Shown: positions 41,686-50,716 of the stretch, one piece after another
Layout of the letters: each line of letters starts with the position of its first letter
Numbering within the stretch: the stretch's first letter is position 1
Assembly: GCA_036389255.1 (NCBI GenBank)
Contig: DASVQI010000036.1
Location: 1-64,000, forward strand
Source of the DNA: JACVRN01 sp036389255
GTDB taxonomy: Bacteria; Acidobacteriota; Blastocatellia; Pyrinomonadales; Pyrinomonadaceae
Direction of reading: 5' to 3'
Length of the DNA stretch: 64,000 nucleotides
Program-made: the position numbers and the translations under genes
Notes under the pieces: model-generated
What the model saw: the letters and a program-made list of their open reading frames with translations, nothing else
Database searches by the model: none
Told to the model about the DNA's origin: nothing

Positions 41686-42501
41686 CTACTTCACGGTAAA
41701 TTTTATGTCGCTAGAGCTTTGAGAGAGCTTGATGTCGTCGCCGTTGAAGGCTTCCACCTTGCAGGTATAGGAGCCGGGCGAGAGCGGTTTGTCCAGAACA
41801 TAAGAGAGCCCGTCAACGCGCTTGTTGATGTAGTCGTATTCGGTTTTGGCTCCGGAGGCCGTGTCGGCGTAGATGCTGAATTTGTAGTAGGCCGCGTCCG
41901 GGTAAGCGTCCCATTTCACTTCTATGTTGTCGGGGGCGATTTTCGAGCCAGCCTTGGGACTCAACAGCTTCAGGTCGTTCTTGAAAAGATGCGCGTCGGG
42001 CGCGAAGAATGTCTTGTCCTCTTCTATCCTGTACTTGGCCGACTGCACGATGCCCGAGGTGGCGAAGACGTAGTAGTTCGTGTCGAAGACTTTTACTATC
42101 AGCCCCTCGTAAATTCTGGGCTGCACGTCCTTGATTAAATATTCGCCGCCGCTATCGGTCTTGGCCGTGAAAGTCTCGCCGCTACACCCGCCGAAGTACT
42201 GGTTGAATTTTTCGCACAGCTTCACCTCAACGCCCGCCGCAGGCTGCCCGTTGTAGAGCGCCTTGCCCTGCACGTTGCCTTTGCCGGGCGCGGGCTTCTC
42301 TTTCTCTTCGCCTGCGCCGGAGGGAATCGTTCCGTCCTCGTTGGGCTTGACGGGCGAGCTGTTTTTGTTAGAAGTGGATGTGCTCGTGTTGGCGTGCTGA
42401 TTCGTGGTATTGGAGCCTGCGTCACGGGAAAATTTGCAGCCCCACACCGATATGGCCAAGAGCAGTAGGGAGACAACAGCGCTTCTACTTTTAACTGGCA
42501 T
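41686..42501 (-). CDS. Lipoprotein with carboxypeptidase-regulatory and Ig-like domains
   Basis: 271 residues. The N-terminus (VVSLLLLAISVWGCKFS) has a lipobox, so it is predicted to be lipid-anchored. A threonine/asparagine/lysine-rich, low-complexity linker spans roughly 30-75. A carboxypeptidase regulatory-like domain (GNVQGKALYNGQPAAGVEVKLC) follows, then a fibronectin-type beta domain (DNIEVKWDAYPDAAYYKFSIY). Probably an envelope adhesion or structural protein. AAGGAGAG lies about 13 bases ahead of ATG 42501. Function unknown. Confidence 0.75.
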   Translation of the reverse strand: MPVKSRSAVVSLLLLAISVWGCKFSRDAGSNTTNQHANTSTSTSNKNSSPVKPNEDGTIPSGAGEEKEKPAPGKGNVQGKALYNGQPAAGVEVKLCEKFNQYFGGCSGETFTAKTDSGGEYLIKDVQPRIYEGLIVKVFDTNYYVFATSGIVQSAKYRIEEDKTFFAPDAHLFKNDLKLLSPKAGSKIAPDNIEVKWDAYPDAAYYKFSIYADTASGAKTEYDYINKRVDGLSYVLDKPLSPGSYTCKVEAFNGDDIKLSQSSSDIKFTVK

Positions 42502-42624
42502 CAGGATTCGTTCTCTCCTTAAGTCGTGAAAGTTTATGCTGACTCTAAAGCCTCCAGCCGGGACTGTTATATATATATCAGTTCGCGGTCGAGTGCGAAG
42601 AGAATTGAGACGGCTGGCAGAGAC

Positions 42625-42674
42625 GCGAAGGGGGCTCAGAGAGTTGAACGCTCAACTCTCTGAGCCCCCTTCGC
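42625..42674. terminator. Perfect 23-bp inverted repeat, probable terminator
   Basis: GCGAAGGGGGCTCAGAGAGT continues to TTGA, a four-base loop ACGC, and the exact reverse complement ending at 42674. It lies 28 bases past the stop of the S74 gene, whose transcript it probably ends. No strong T run follows on either strand, so it may instead be a protein-recognised element. Confidence 0.7.
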
Positions 42675-42701
42675 TTGGCTCTCGCTGTGCGGGTCGAGCC
42701 C

Positions 42702-45137
42702 TTATTTTTCCTGCGTGGCCTGATTCGCCTGCAAGGCCCGCTCTATGTTGGCTATGCGCTCTTCGAGCGTGCTGACGCGGCTGCGTAGCTGCTCGACCTC
42801 TGCTGTTTTCTGTTGCAGCTCAAGCGTCCTCTGTTGCAGCTCGGTCGTTCTCTCGTCAAGCGCCTTGACGGCTGCCAGATTCACACCGGCCAAGTCCTGG
42901 ACGCCGATTGAAGTATTGCTCGTGCCGAAGCCGAACGCCTGATAGAAGTCTTCGGCAAACGGGCCCATGTGGCGCACCTGCTTGCCTTCGGAGATGTAGT
43001 TCCACGTCATGACGGGAATCCCGCGTAGACGGGCCAGCACGTCCTCGCCGCCCATGGTCAGGAAGTTCTCTTTCGTTAAGCGGCTGGAGGTGCAGTTGAA
43101 GACGCCCGAGCCAGCCGGGAGATTACAGCCGGTCGTGCCGCCAAGGTTTGTGCGGAAGCGGAAGCCGCCCGTCGCACGCAGCGCGAACTCGTTGTTAGCA
43201 GTGTTGCGGAACGTGTCCGCGCTCTGAGTGGCCGAGCCGTCCGACCAGATAAAGGTGCCCGTGAAGCCGTTGTTCGTGGCGAACTTGCCCATGGCCGTCG
43301 TGTGATCCTGATCTGCCGTCACGTTGTAGCCTATGGCGACTGCCGCCAGACCGCGTATGTTAAAGGTGTCGGGGTCGCACTTGCCGTTTATATAAGGGCC
43401 GCCCGACCGCGCATTGTTGCCTAAGGCTACGCCGTAGGTGTCGCAGACGCGGTTGCCAGCGCCCGCCGCAAACCCTGCCGCACCCTTCACCTGATTGCCA
43501 CTGCCGAAGACGATGCTCGAAGTGCTCTCGGCGGAGTTCGTGTCGCCGAAGGCGAGCGCGTAGAGGCCTATGGCGGTAGAGTTGCTGCCACCAGCCCACG
43601 AGAAGAAGCCTACGTTAGCGTCGTCCCACTCGTTATCAGCGTAGCCGGAGCGGAACGCACCCTTGTAGCTGTCCCATGAGGTGCGATAGCCCTTGCCCTG
43701 CATGGGCGAGACGCCGATGCCCAGATTGCCCGTGGCGACGAAGCTGCCGTTCTGGAAGACCTTGAACCATGCAGGCGTGTGGCCGCCGGGGCCGGAGCAA
43801 CAGGTCGAGCCGCCGCGCAGGTTAATCATGGGCGCGGTGCCGTTGGCGTCACCGACCGAGAGTTGCTCTGCGCCGGGGACGAAACGCACCGTGTTCGCGT
43901 CAACGTATGCCTTGTTCGTTGCGTCGCCCGCGTTGACGGGGTTACCGACGTTTGTGATGAGCGCGTTGTTGGCCGAAAGGCCCGTCGAGAAGACGTTCGT
44001 GCCCGTCCAGTTGTTCGCGCCGCCGATGGCCGCCGCGGCGCTCGTCTGCTTCGTGCCATCTGCGAAGATAATGCCACTGCCCGTGCCCGTCAGCCTAAGA
44101 TTGCCGCCGATTACTAGGCGCTCAGTCGGCGCAGTAGCGTTGATGCCGACGTTACCGTTATAGAGTATCGTCATCAGGTCGGAGAAGTTGATAGGCGAAC
44201 CGGCTGCGCCGGAGGCCGCCGCCTTGAACTCGAAAGCGCGGTTCGTTGCAGTGTTGCCATTGCCGAACCTGAGTAGCGTGGCGCTGTCACCTATCCTGTA
44301 ATTGTAGGTGTTGCCGGTGCTCGTGTAGCCGGTGTTGTAGCCTATGCTGGGATAATCAACGCCGTTACCGGAACCACCTATATTGATTTTGGTGGTGCCG
44401 ATGAGCGCGTTGCCACTAACGTCGAGTTTGGCCTGCGGGTTGGTGTTGCCTATGCCGACATTGCCAGCCGATTCCGTGACGACCGAATCGGCAAGCGTTC
44501 CCGTAGGCCCGTCGGCCCACTTCACCAGATTGTTAGTAGTGCCCGTGCCGGATACATTCGCCGGGTTATTCGTGGTGACGTTGTCGTTATTGGTCGTGAT
44601 TGTTGATTGAGCCCCTCTCGCGCCTTTGTTCTCGGTCGTGGCCAGAACGGCTGCACGATTCAACCCGGCTGAGCCGATTCGGTCAACGGGCACAAGGGCT
44701 TCAGCCTGCTTGCTGTTTTCAAGAGCCGTGGCCTGCGCTTGCGGTAGAGCGCCGCGATTCGTGCGCTCAAGATAGACTTCCGTCTGCTCAAGCACGGCCG
44801 TACCGTACTTCTGCGTGATGCGCTCGGAGAAATCCTTGACCGTAACGAGAAAGATATATGAACCGTCTGTCAGGCGAGCGCCCTGCTGATCCGTTAACTG
44901 CCAGTCTATGGTATTGCCCATACGGAAGCCGGAATCGTAGGCTTGCACGCCATCTTTAGAGAAGATTTGCAGACGTGTCTGCTGAACTTCACCCATAGAT
45001 ACGTAACGCACTCTCTCACTAGAAGCCGTCGCAGTAACTATAGGGGCCTGTGGGCCGGTTTGCTCTTGAGCAAACGTTGCGCCACTGAGTACGAGGAGTA
45101 ATAAGACCGTGATGGTAGAGCGAAGTATTGTATTCAC
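42702..45137 (-). CDS. Surface fibre-like protein with S74 intramolecular chaperone
   Basis: 811 residues from GTG 45137 (GGGAGATAC precedes it), with a signal peptide (TVLLLLVLSGATFAQ). The N-terminal domain (30-130) is followed by a long repeat-rich body whose segments (TAIGLYALAFGDTNSAE, IVFGSGNQVKGAAG, VALGNNARSGG, VAIGYNVTADQ) resemble YadA-type head repeats. The C-terminus, SRLTKENFLTMGGEDVLARL and WNYISEGKQVRHMGPFAEDF, is a peptidase S74 chaperone known from phage tail spikes, which self-cleaves after aiding trimerisation; a coiled coil ends the protein. Phage-tail-like or surface-fibre role is inferred. Confidence 0.88.
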   Translation of the reverse strand: MNTILRSTITVLLLLVLSGATFAQEQTGPQAPIVTATASSERVRYVSMGEVQQTRLQIFSKDGVQAYDSGFRMGNTIDWQLTDQQGARLTDGSYIFLVTVKDFSERITQKYGTAVLEQTEVYLERTNRGALPQAQATALENSKQAEALVPVDRIGSAGLNRAAVLATTENKGARGAQSTITTNNDNVTTNNPANVSGTGTTNNLVKWADGPTGTLADSVVTESAGNVGIGNTNPQAKLDVSGNALIGTTKINIGGSGNGVDYPSIGYNTGYTSTGNTYNYRIGDSATLLRFGNGNTATNRAFEFKAAASGAAGSPINFSDLMTILYNGNVGINATAPTERLVIGGNLRLTGTGSGIIFADGTKQTSAAAAIGGANNWTGTNVFSTGLSANNALITNVGNPVNAGDATNKAYVDANTVRFVPGAEQLSVGDANGTAPMINLRGGSTCCSGPGGHTPAWFKVFQNGSFVATGNLGIGVSPMQGKGYRTSWDSYKGAFRSGYADNEWDDANVGFFSWAGGSNSTAIGLYALAFGDTNSAESTSSIVFGSGNQVKGAAGFAAGAGNRVCDTYGVALGNNARSGGPYINGKCDPDTFNIRGLAAVAIGYNVTADQDHTTAMGKFATNNGFTGTFIWSDGSATQSADTFRNTANNEFALRATGGFRFRTNLGGTTGCNLPAGSGVFNCTSSRLTKENFLTMGGEDVLARLRGIPVMTWNYISEGKQVRHMGPFAEDFYQAFGFGTSNTSIGVQDLAGVNLAAVKALDERTTELQQRTLELQQKTAEVEQLRSRVSTLEERIANIERALQANQATQEK

Positions 45138-45315
45138 CTTAGTATCTCCCTGAAAAAAGATTGTCTATCCACTAACGCGGGATTCAGAGAGATTTAGTGT
45201 CACGGGTAAACTATATTTTCGTAAGGGCGCAATTTTAAGAAGAGATTAACGGGCAGGGAAAGCCTAGAGTCAGGATAAGTAGAAGCCGCGAATCAACAGG
45301 ACGAAAGCTCTATTT

Positions 45316-46347
45316 TTAAGCGCCTTCCTTAATCAAGAAAGATTCCAGCAGCTCATTTATTGAAGGGTCGTTCGGATTCTCGCCCATGACTCCGACCAGA
45401 CAAGCCTTTAATGTCTTGCCTTCGACCTTGAAGTAAAGACGTATGCCGCCGTGGTAATAGCAGCCGTGGACTATGTAGCGCCGTCCCGTGTAGCCGTTAA
45501 AAGTAGTATCTTTTTCCCGCGTGAACTCGCACAACAATCCGTGCGTAGCTGACACACGGTTAAGATTGTCCAGCATCTTATCAAAGAGCATGTCGAGCGT
45601 TGCATCGCCTTTAGGGCCGCTAGCCCAAAGGGCTACGTACGCGATTTTGAGATGACTGACTCCATAGAAGTTGGCGTTTATCGTATCCCCATTCGGCAAG
45701 CGAATCTCTGTTGAATATTGCTTGCCGCCGCCCGGCATTCGCGCCGCGAATGGAGCACCTGAAGGTGACAACATGGGCCATGACTTATTCTCTCTTACGA
45801 GCGCGACGGGCTTTCTTACCACCGGAGCGGGTGTCGCAACCCGGCTCTCTTGCTGCGCGATTTTGGCTTGTCTCCATTCCCACGGCGAGACGGGCTGCGG
45901 GTCTTGCCAGATACCCCTGCGCTCGGTTCGAGCCGCGCGCTCCGACTCGACATAGAGGTTCTGCCCGGTATCAGTAATCTCCTTTTCATACTGCCTGTCG
46001 TACCACGCGACCCCGTCCCGTATCATTTGCAGGCTGATATCTACCTCTCCGGAAAATACTTTGGCGATGAAGTAGCGGCTCCCGTAGTCCATTCCCGTAA
46101 GTTCTACACTGACCTGTTTACCCAGTATCAGGTCAGAGAGGTGCTGGCGGGCGGCATCCCCCATGGGCTGGTCGAGTTCCGGGGCATCCATCCCCTTCAG
46201 GATAATCTTAATTCGGCGTCCGGTATTTTCTACAATAATAGTCTTGCCGTCCTGCACCTCGACCACATTTACAACTAAGGTTTTGGCATCGGTACGTAAG
46301 GAAAGGCAAAGGACTGCCAGAATTCCAATTGCGAGGATACGTCTCAT
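45316..46347 (-). CDS. Secreted thermonuclease (SNase)-domain protein
   Basis: 343 residues with a signal peptide (ILAIGILAVLCLSLRTDAK). Residues 25-155 form a staphylococcal nuclease-like domain: VEVQDGKTIIVENTGRRIKI, LKGMDAPEL (the conserved Asp/Glu region) and the arginine in RRGIWQDPQPVSPWEW. Residues 190-343 are a second domain not recognised (YSTEIRLPNGDTINANF, GYTGRRYIVHGCYY). A nuclease of this type cuts DNA or RNA outside the cell or in the envelope. Start ATG 46347. Whether the active-site arginines are all present cannot be judged without alignment. Confidence 0.85.
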   Translation of the reverse strand: MRRILAIGILAVLCLSLRTDAKTLVVNVVEVQDGKTIIVENTGRRIKIILKGMDAPELDQPMGDAARQHLSDLILGKQVSVELTGMDYGSRYFIAKVFSGEVDISLQMIRDGVAWYDRQYEKEITDTGQNLYVESERAARTERRGIWQDPQPVSPWEWRQAKIAQQESRVATPAPVVRKPVALVRENKSWPMLSPSGAPFAARMPGGGKQYSTEIRLPNGDTINANFYGVSHLKIAYVALWASGPKGDATLDMLFDKMLDNLNRVSATHGLLCEFTREKDTTFNGYTGRRYIVHGCYYHGGIRLYFKVEGKTLKACLVGVMGENPNDPSINELLESFLIKEGA

Positions 46348-46522
46348 TTCATTGTGTCCTTAAAATCCGAGGTAAGCGGTAGTTTTGCTGGAGTTTCGGC
46401 AGAAGTCTGCGGGTGCGGCCTGCATCGGGTTGCGGCCACACGAATAAGGTTAAACCGGTTTAACATCTTGGTCAAGCTAAAATAGGCTAAAGCAGGGCAC
46501 TATATAAGCGCTCATAAGCTCT

Positions 46523-46562
46523 ACGAAACTTTTCGTTGACGCTACGAAATAATTCGTAGTAT
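46523..46562 (+). promoter_or_regulatory. Promoter overlapped by palindromic operator
   Basis: TTGACG (46536-46541) and TAGTAT (46557-46562) form a -35/-10 pair with a short 15-base spacer. Two dyads overlap it: ACGAAACTTTTCGT (46522-46535) and CTACGAAATAATTCGTAG (46542-46559). A repressor binding here would block transcription of the deacetylase gene. Spacer is shorter than optimal. Confidence 0.5.
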
Positions 46563-46608
46563 GCTCGGAATTACTCCAAAGCGATTCGGAATCTGAGAAG
46601 AGGGTCTT

Positions 46609-47541
46609 ATGAATAGAAGAAGATTTGTTTCAACGTTTGCTCTGGGAGTTGTTGGATTAGCCCTTAACAAATCGCTCGCTTGCCCGCTGGATGAGGCTCC
46701 GCAGGTCGCTATTACCATAGATGATTTCAACTGGTTTGATGTTCCGCAGATGTCCGCCGAAGCGCGCAATCGCGCTCTTTTAGATTCATTAAAATCCCAC
46801 TCGGTTAAGGCCGCAATCTTTGTTTGCGGCAAGTTCGTTGATAATGAGAAGGGGCATGCGCTGCTGAGTGCGTGGAATAAAGAGGGGCATCTTATCGGCA
46901 ATCATTCCTATTCTCATCAGTACTATCCAAGGGTCAGCTTTGAACAATTCTCGCAGGACATATTGCGGAATGAGGCCGTCATCAATAGACAGACGCAGTT
47001 CAAAAAATTCTTCCGCTTCCCATTTCTTAAAGAGGGAGACACGATTGAGAAGAGAGATAGGATGCGGCAGTTTCTTAAAACTAATGGTTACCGCAACGGG
47101 CACGTAACCATTGATGCCTCCGATTGGTACGTGGACGACCGCCTGCGCGCCAGATTAAAAAAGAGTGCGGACGCTGATATGGAGCCTTACAGGAATTACT
47201 ATCTGAATCACATCTGGGAAAGAAGCCTTTATTATGATGACCTCTCAAGAAAGGTTCTGGGCAGAAGCGTCAAACACACACTGCTGCTTCACCACAATGT
47301 ACTGAACGGCCTCTTTCTAGGCGATTTGCTGGGCATGTTTAAGAAAAAGGGCTGGAAGCTTATTGACGCCGAAGAAGCTTTCGCTGACCCTGTTTTCCTG
47401 TCCTCACCGAATACTATTCCTGCGGGTGAAAGCTTAATTTGGGCATTGGCTAAAGAGACAGGTAAGTATGAAAAACTTCTACGCTATCCCGGTGAAAATG
47501 GCGAATACGAGAAGGAGAAAATGGATAAGCTCAACCTTTAG
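46609..47541 (+). CDS. Exported polysaccharide deacetylase-family protein
   Basis: 310 residues. MNRRRFVSTFALGVVGLALN is a twin-arginine (Tat) type signal. The NodB-fold deacetylase domain has AITIDDFNWFDVP (DD motif, residues 34-46) and GNHSYSHQYYPRVS (HxxxH metal site), with TLLLHHNVLNGLF in the C-terminal part. It would remove N-acetyl groups from extracellular or wall polysaccharide such as peptidoglycan or chitin-like glycans. ATG 46609. Probable control through the palindrome at 46,523-46,562. Monocistronic in appearance. Confidence 0.88.
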   Translation: MNRRRFVSTFALGVVGLALNKSLACPLDEAPQVAITIDDFNWFDVPQMSAEARNRALLDSLKSHSVKAAIFVCGKFVDNEKGHALLSAWNKEGHLIGNHSYSHQYYPRVSFEQFSQDILRNEAVINRQTQFKKFFRFPFLKEGDTIEKRDRMRQFLKTNGYRNGHVTIDASDWYVDDRLRARLKKSADADMEPYRNYYLNHIWERSLYYDDLSRKVLGRSVKHTLLLHHNVLNGLFLGDLLGMFKKKGWKLIDAEEAFADPVFLSSPNTIPAGESLIWALAKETGKYEKLLRYPGENGEYEKEKMDKLNL

Positions 47542-47624
47542 GAGAAGTATAACTAAGCTACAACTAGGCGATGGTGATTAGCCCAATAACCAAACAGCCC
47601 CGCCCGAAATTCTAAGATTCCGCC

Positions 47625-47647
47625 ATCATTCCGATTATGGGAATGAT
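47625..47647. terminator. Weak stem-loop after the deacetylase gene
   Basis: ATCATTCC and GGAATGAT pair around a seven-base loop. There is a short run TCTTGCAATCTT after it. It may terminate the deacetylase transcript, but the stem is short. Confidence 0.35.
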
Positions 47648-47750
47648 TCTTGCAATCTTCCTCCCGCGAATTAATTTGTGACATGAAATCATACAAGACC
47701 TTGATTCCCCAACTTATCAGGGATGTGCGGGTGGTAGCAGGAGCAGGCTT

Positions 47751-48806
47751 ATGCTGACAAATATCACCAAATATCTTGTTATAGGGCTTATTTGGTTTAC
47801 ACCAATTTTCTCTACGGGAAACGTACAATCGCAGGAGCAGCGAAATGATGCAACCCGCAACGTATCTCAGTCAGACGGCAGTCTGACGGGCGTGTATCGC
47901 ATAGACGTTGCCGGGAGCGATAAACTCTATTCAGTGGTATCGGGCGCTTCCAGTAATCTTCCTTTCGGTGAGCAGCAGCGCTTCTTTATAGACCTCGCCG
48001 TACGGCTTACGCCTCCGGACATGCTTGCCATCGAACGGCGTGGACGGAGAATAAGCCTCGCCTCTTCGCGCGCCCCCAGAATCACTTTTGAGGCCGACGG
48101 CGTCACACAGAGAGAGCAAACAGCCGGTGGCAGTTTCGTGCGCACGCGAGCCCAGCTTTCGGGTGAGAGTTTAACCGTCAACACCAATGGAGGCGTTGAC
48201 GATAGTTTCAGCGTCACCTTTGAGCCCATTGACGGCGGGCGGCGCTTGCTCGTCACGCGACGCCTCTACGCGGCACAACTCGTTGAGCCTGTCGTCGTCC
48301 AGAGCGTCTACGATAAAATTTCCGAAGTAGCTAAGTGGGATATTTACGGAGAGCCTGAATCAAGACCAACGGGCCAAACCGTGTCAGCCAGCTCGAAAGT
48401 AAATTCAATCACTACGGAAGGCAGAATCTTGGCGGCTGACCGCTTACGTGCGGCTCTAGTGGAGTGGGTGGCCGCAACCAACGCAAGAGACGTTAGGAGA
48501 CTTCTCACCTTCTATACATCTGAAGTTAAGGCTTTCTATCTTAAGCGGGATGTGCCGCGCTCGTTCGTGCGCGACGAGAGGGTTCGCGCATTTCGGCAGA
48601 CCGGGGAGATTCAGGTACGCGCCGAGGAGCCGGAGATTATCTTTCTGGATGACGGCGGCACAGCCATCATGCGATTTCGAAAGCAGTACGTCACTGAAAT
48701 AAACGGACGACGACGGAGCGGTGAAGTCGTGCAGGAGCTTCGCTGGCGTAAGACCGAAGCCGGTTGGAGAATCTTCAGCGAGCGTGATGTAAAAGTGATA
48801 CGGTAA
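47751..48806 (+). CDS. Secreted protein with C-terminal NTF2-like domain
   Basis: 351 residues. A signal-peptide-like N-terminus (LVIGLIWFTPIFSTG) precedes a beta-rich domain (40-190: GVYRIDVAGSDKLYSV, FSVTFEPIDGGRRLLVTRR). Residues 225-351 resemble the SnoaL/NTF2-like cone: LRAALVEWVAATNARDVRRLL, FYTSEVKAFYL and WRKTEAGWRIFSERDV. Such domains bind small ligands or serve as scaffolds in exported proteins. ATG 47751 is at the frame start; no strong ribosome binding site is evident. Function unknown. Confidence 0.75.
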   Translation: MLTNITKYLVIGLIWFTPIFSTGNVQSQEQRNDATRNVSQSDGSLTGVYRIDVAGSDKLYSVVSGASSNLPFGEQQRFFIDLAVRLTPPDMLAIERRGRRISLASSRAPRITFEADGVTQREQTAGGSFVRTRAQLSGESLTVNTNGGVDDSFSVTFEPIDGGRRLLVTRRLYAAQLVEPVVVQSVYDKISEVAKWDIYGEPESRPTGQTVSASSKVNSITTEGRILAADRLRAALVEWVAATNARDVRRLLTFYTSEVKAFYLKRDVPRSFVRDERVRAFRQTGEIQVRAEEPEIIFLDDGGTAIMRFRKQYVTEINGRRRSGEVVQELRWRKTEAGWRIFSERDVKVIR

Positions 48807-48972
48807 TCAGGACGTTAGAGCTTGGTGGATAACAGTGGGACTTATCAACTCACTTGTGATTTCTTCGTAAAGTATCAGCGCCCGCTTTGTGTGCTATCTT
48901 TGAGCTAAGTTGCCCCTCGCGTGAGAATTGCCGGAAAGCCCGTAAGGAGTTGTAATCGCCCGCCGACCATTT

Positions 48973-50523
48973 ATGAGGGGAATCCATGATAGAGCGGAAC
49001 GCGAAGCCATCTCGCCCGTAAGGGTGCTGGCCGACCAAGCATTTTCGAGGGCTGCGGGCGCGCCGCTTCTCACAGGCAACAGCGTCAGGCTGCTCAGGGA
49101 CGCGCAGGAGAACTACCCCGCTTGGCTCGAAGCCATCCGTCTCGCCGAAAAGAACATACACTTCGAGTGCTACATCATTCACGAGGACGAGACGGGGCGA
49201 GAGTTCGCTGAAGCTCTCGCGGCCAAGTCGCGCGAAGGCTTGCGCGTGCGCGTGATTTACGACTGGCTCGGCGCTCTGGGCGCGGCTTCAGGCCGTCTCT
49301 GGCGGTCTATGACGGACGCCGGAGTCGAGGTGCGCTGCTTTAACCCTCCGCGCTTTGACAGCCCCTTCGGCTGGCTCAGCCGCGACCACAGAAAGATGCT
49401 CACGGTTGACGGCTCAATTGGTTACGTCACGGGCCTCTGCGTGGGCAAGCGCTGGGTCGGTTATCCGGAGCGCAACATAGAGCCGTGGCGAGACACGGGC
49501 GTAGAGGTGCTTGGGCCTGCGGTCGCTGATATAGAGATGGCTTTCGCGCAGAGCTGGGCCGCGTGCGGAGAGGCTTTGCCGGAAGACGAGCTGGTAGAGC
49601 GTGATTCGGTTCCGGCTGCGGGCGAAACGCTGATGCGCGTCATAGCCGGGATGCCGAACACGGCGGGGCTTTACCGGCTGGACTATCTGGTGGCGGCGCT
49701 GGCCCGCCGCACGCTCTGGCTGACGGACGCTTACTTCGTAGGCACAACCACCTACATTCAATCTCTCGCCTCAGCAGCGCGCGACGGCTGCGACGTGCGG
49801 CTGCTCGTACCGGGCTCTACCGACGTCCCGCTCATAAGCGCGCTTTCGCGCACGGGCTACCGGCCTCTGCTGGAAGCTGGCGTGCGCGTCTTCGAGTGGA
49901 ATGGCTCTATGCTTCACGCCAAGACGGCTGTGGCCGACAGCCACTGGGCCAGAGTAGGCTCCACGAACCTCAATCTGGCAAGCTGGATGGGGAACTGGGA
50001 GTTGGACGTGGCGGTTGAGGACGAGCGCTTCGCGCAGGAGATGGAAGCGATGTTCCTCGAAGACCTGAATCATTCGACGGAGATAGTCTTAAGCGAGAGA
50101 AAGCGCGTGCGCGCTACGAATCACCCGGAGCCGCACGTGCAGCGCCGCCTGAGCAGAAGGTACAGGCGCGGGAGTGCCGGCCGCGTAGCCATAGGAGCAC
50201 TGGGGCTGGGCAGCGCGGTCAGCGCCGTCATCACCAATCGCCGCATCCTCGGCCCGGCTGAAGCTAGGGTCATGGTAGTGGCGAGCGTTCTGCTTCTTGC
50301 GCTCTCTTTCGTGGCGGTCATGTGGCCGCGAGTGGTCACGATTCCTCTGGCCGTGATAGGCGCGTGGACGGCTGCCGCTCTACTGATACGCTCATACAGG
50401 CTGCACAGGGAAGGCTCAAGGGCCGAGCAGAAGTCGCCGCAGGCTCGCACCATCCTTTCTCAATCGGGGCCGCTCCCGGCCGCCCCGGCGCGCGAAGGCT
50501 CGCACGCCGATTCTGGTAAATGA
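48973..50523 (+). CDS. cls: Cardiolipin synthase (phospholipase D family)
   Basis: 516 residues. Two PLD catalytic motifs, HRKMLTVDGSIGYVTG (HxKxxxxD, about residue 139) and HAKTAVADSHWARVGSTNLN (about 315-334), show that it joins two phosphatidylglycerols or cleaves phosphodiesters. The usual N-terminal membrane helices of Cls are absent; two hydrophobic helices lie instead at about 395-420 and 430-475. It may therefore be ClsB-like, or a related phospholipid-modifying PLD. ATG 48973. Followed closely by the M28 peptidase on the same strand. Confidence 0.88.
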   Translation: MRGIHDRAEREAISPVRVLADQAFSRAAGAPLLTGNSVRLLRDAQENYPAWLEAIRLAEKNIHFECYIIHEDETGREFAEALAAKSREGLRVRVIYDWLGALGAASGRLWRSMTDAGVEVRCFNPPRFDSPFGWLSRDHRKMLTVDGSIGYVTGLCVGKRWVGYPERNIEPWRDTGVEVLGPAVADIEMAFAQSWAACGEALPEDELVERDSVPAAGETLMRVIAGMPNTAGLYRLDYLVAALARRTLWLTDAYFVGTTTYIQSLASAARDGCDVRLLVPGSTDVPLISALSRTGYRPLLEAGVRVFEWNGSMLHAKTAVADSHWARVGSTNLNLASWMGNWELDVAVEDERFAQEMEAMFLEDLNHSTEIVLSERKRVRATNHPEPHVQRRLSRRYRRGSAGRVAIGALGLGSAVSAVITNRRILGPAEARVMVVASVLLLALSFVAVMWPRVVTIPLAVIGAWTAAALLIRSYRLHREGSRAEQKSPQARTILSQSGPLPAAPAREGSHADSGK

Positions 50524-50716
50524 TTATGCTGCTTTGATAGTTGCTTATCCGCAACTCCTCCGGCTGCACAAAAAAGACGTCCCGCAGCATTTTCCTCGCG
50601 CTTCCCTGAAAATTCCTCCGTCCTCCGAACCACCCGAAGTACAGTCAGGCTCAGAGTCAATTATTCGACAGGCGCGAGTCTGGCAAGACTTCATTTCGGC
50701 CCGCCGGGAGGTTCGC

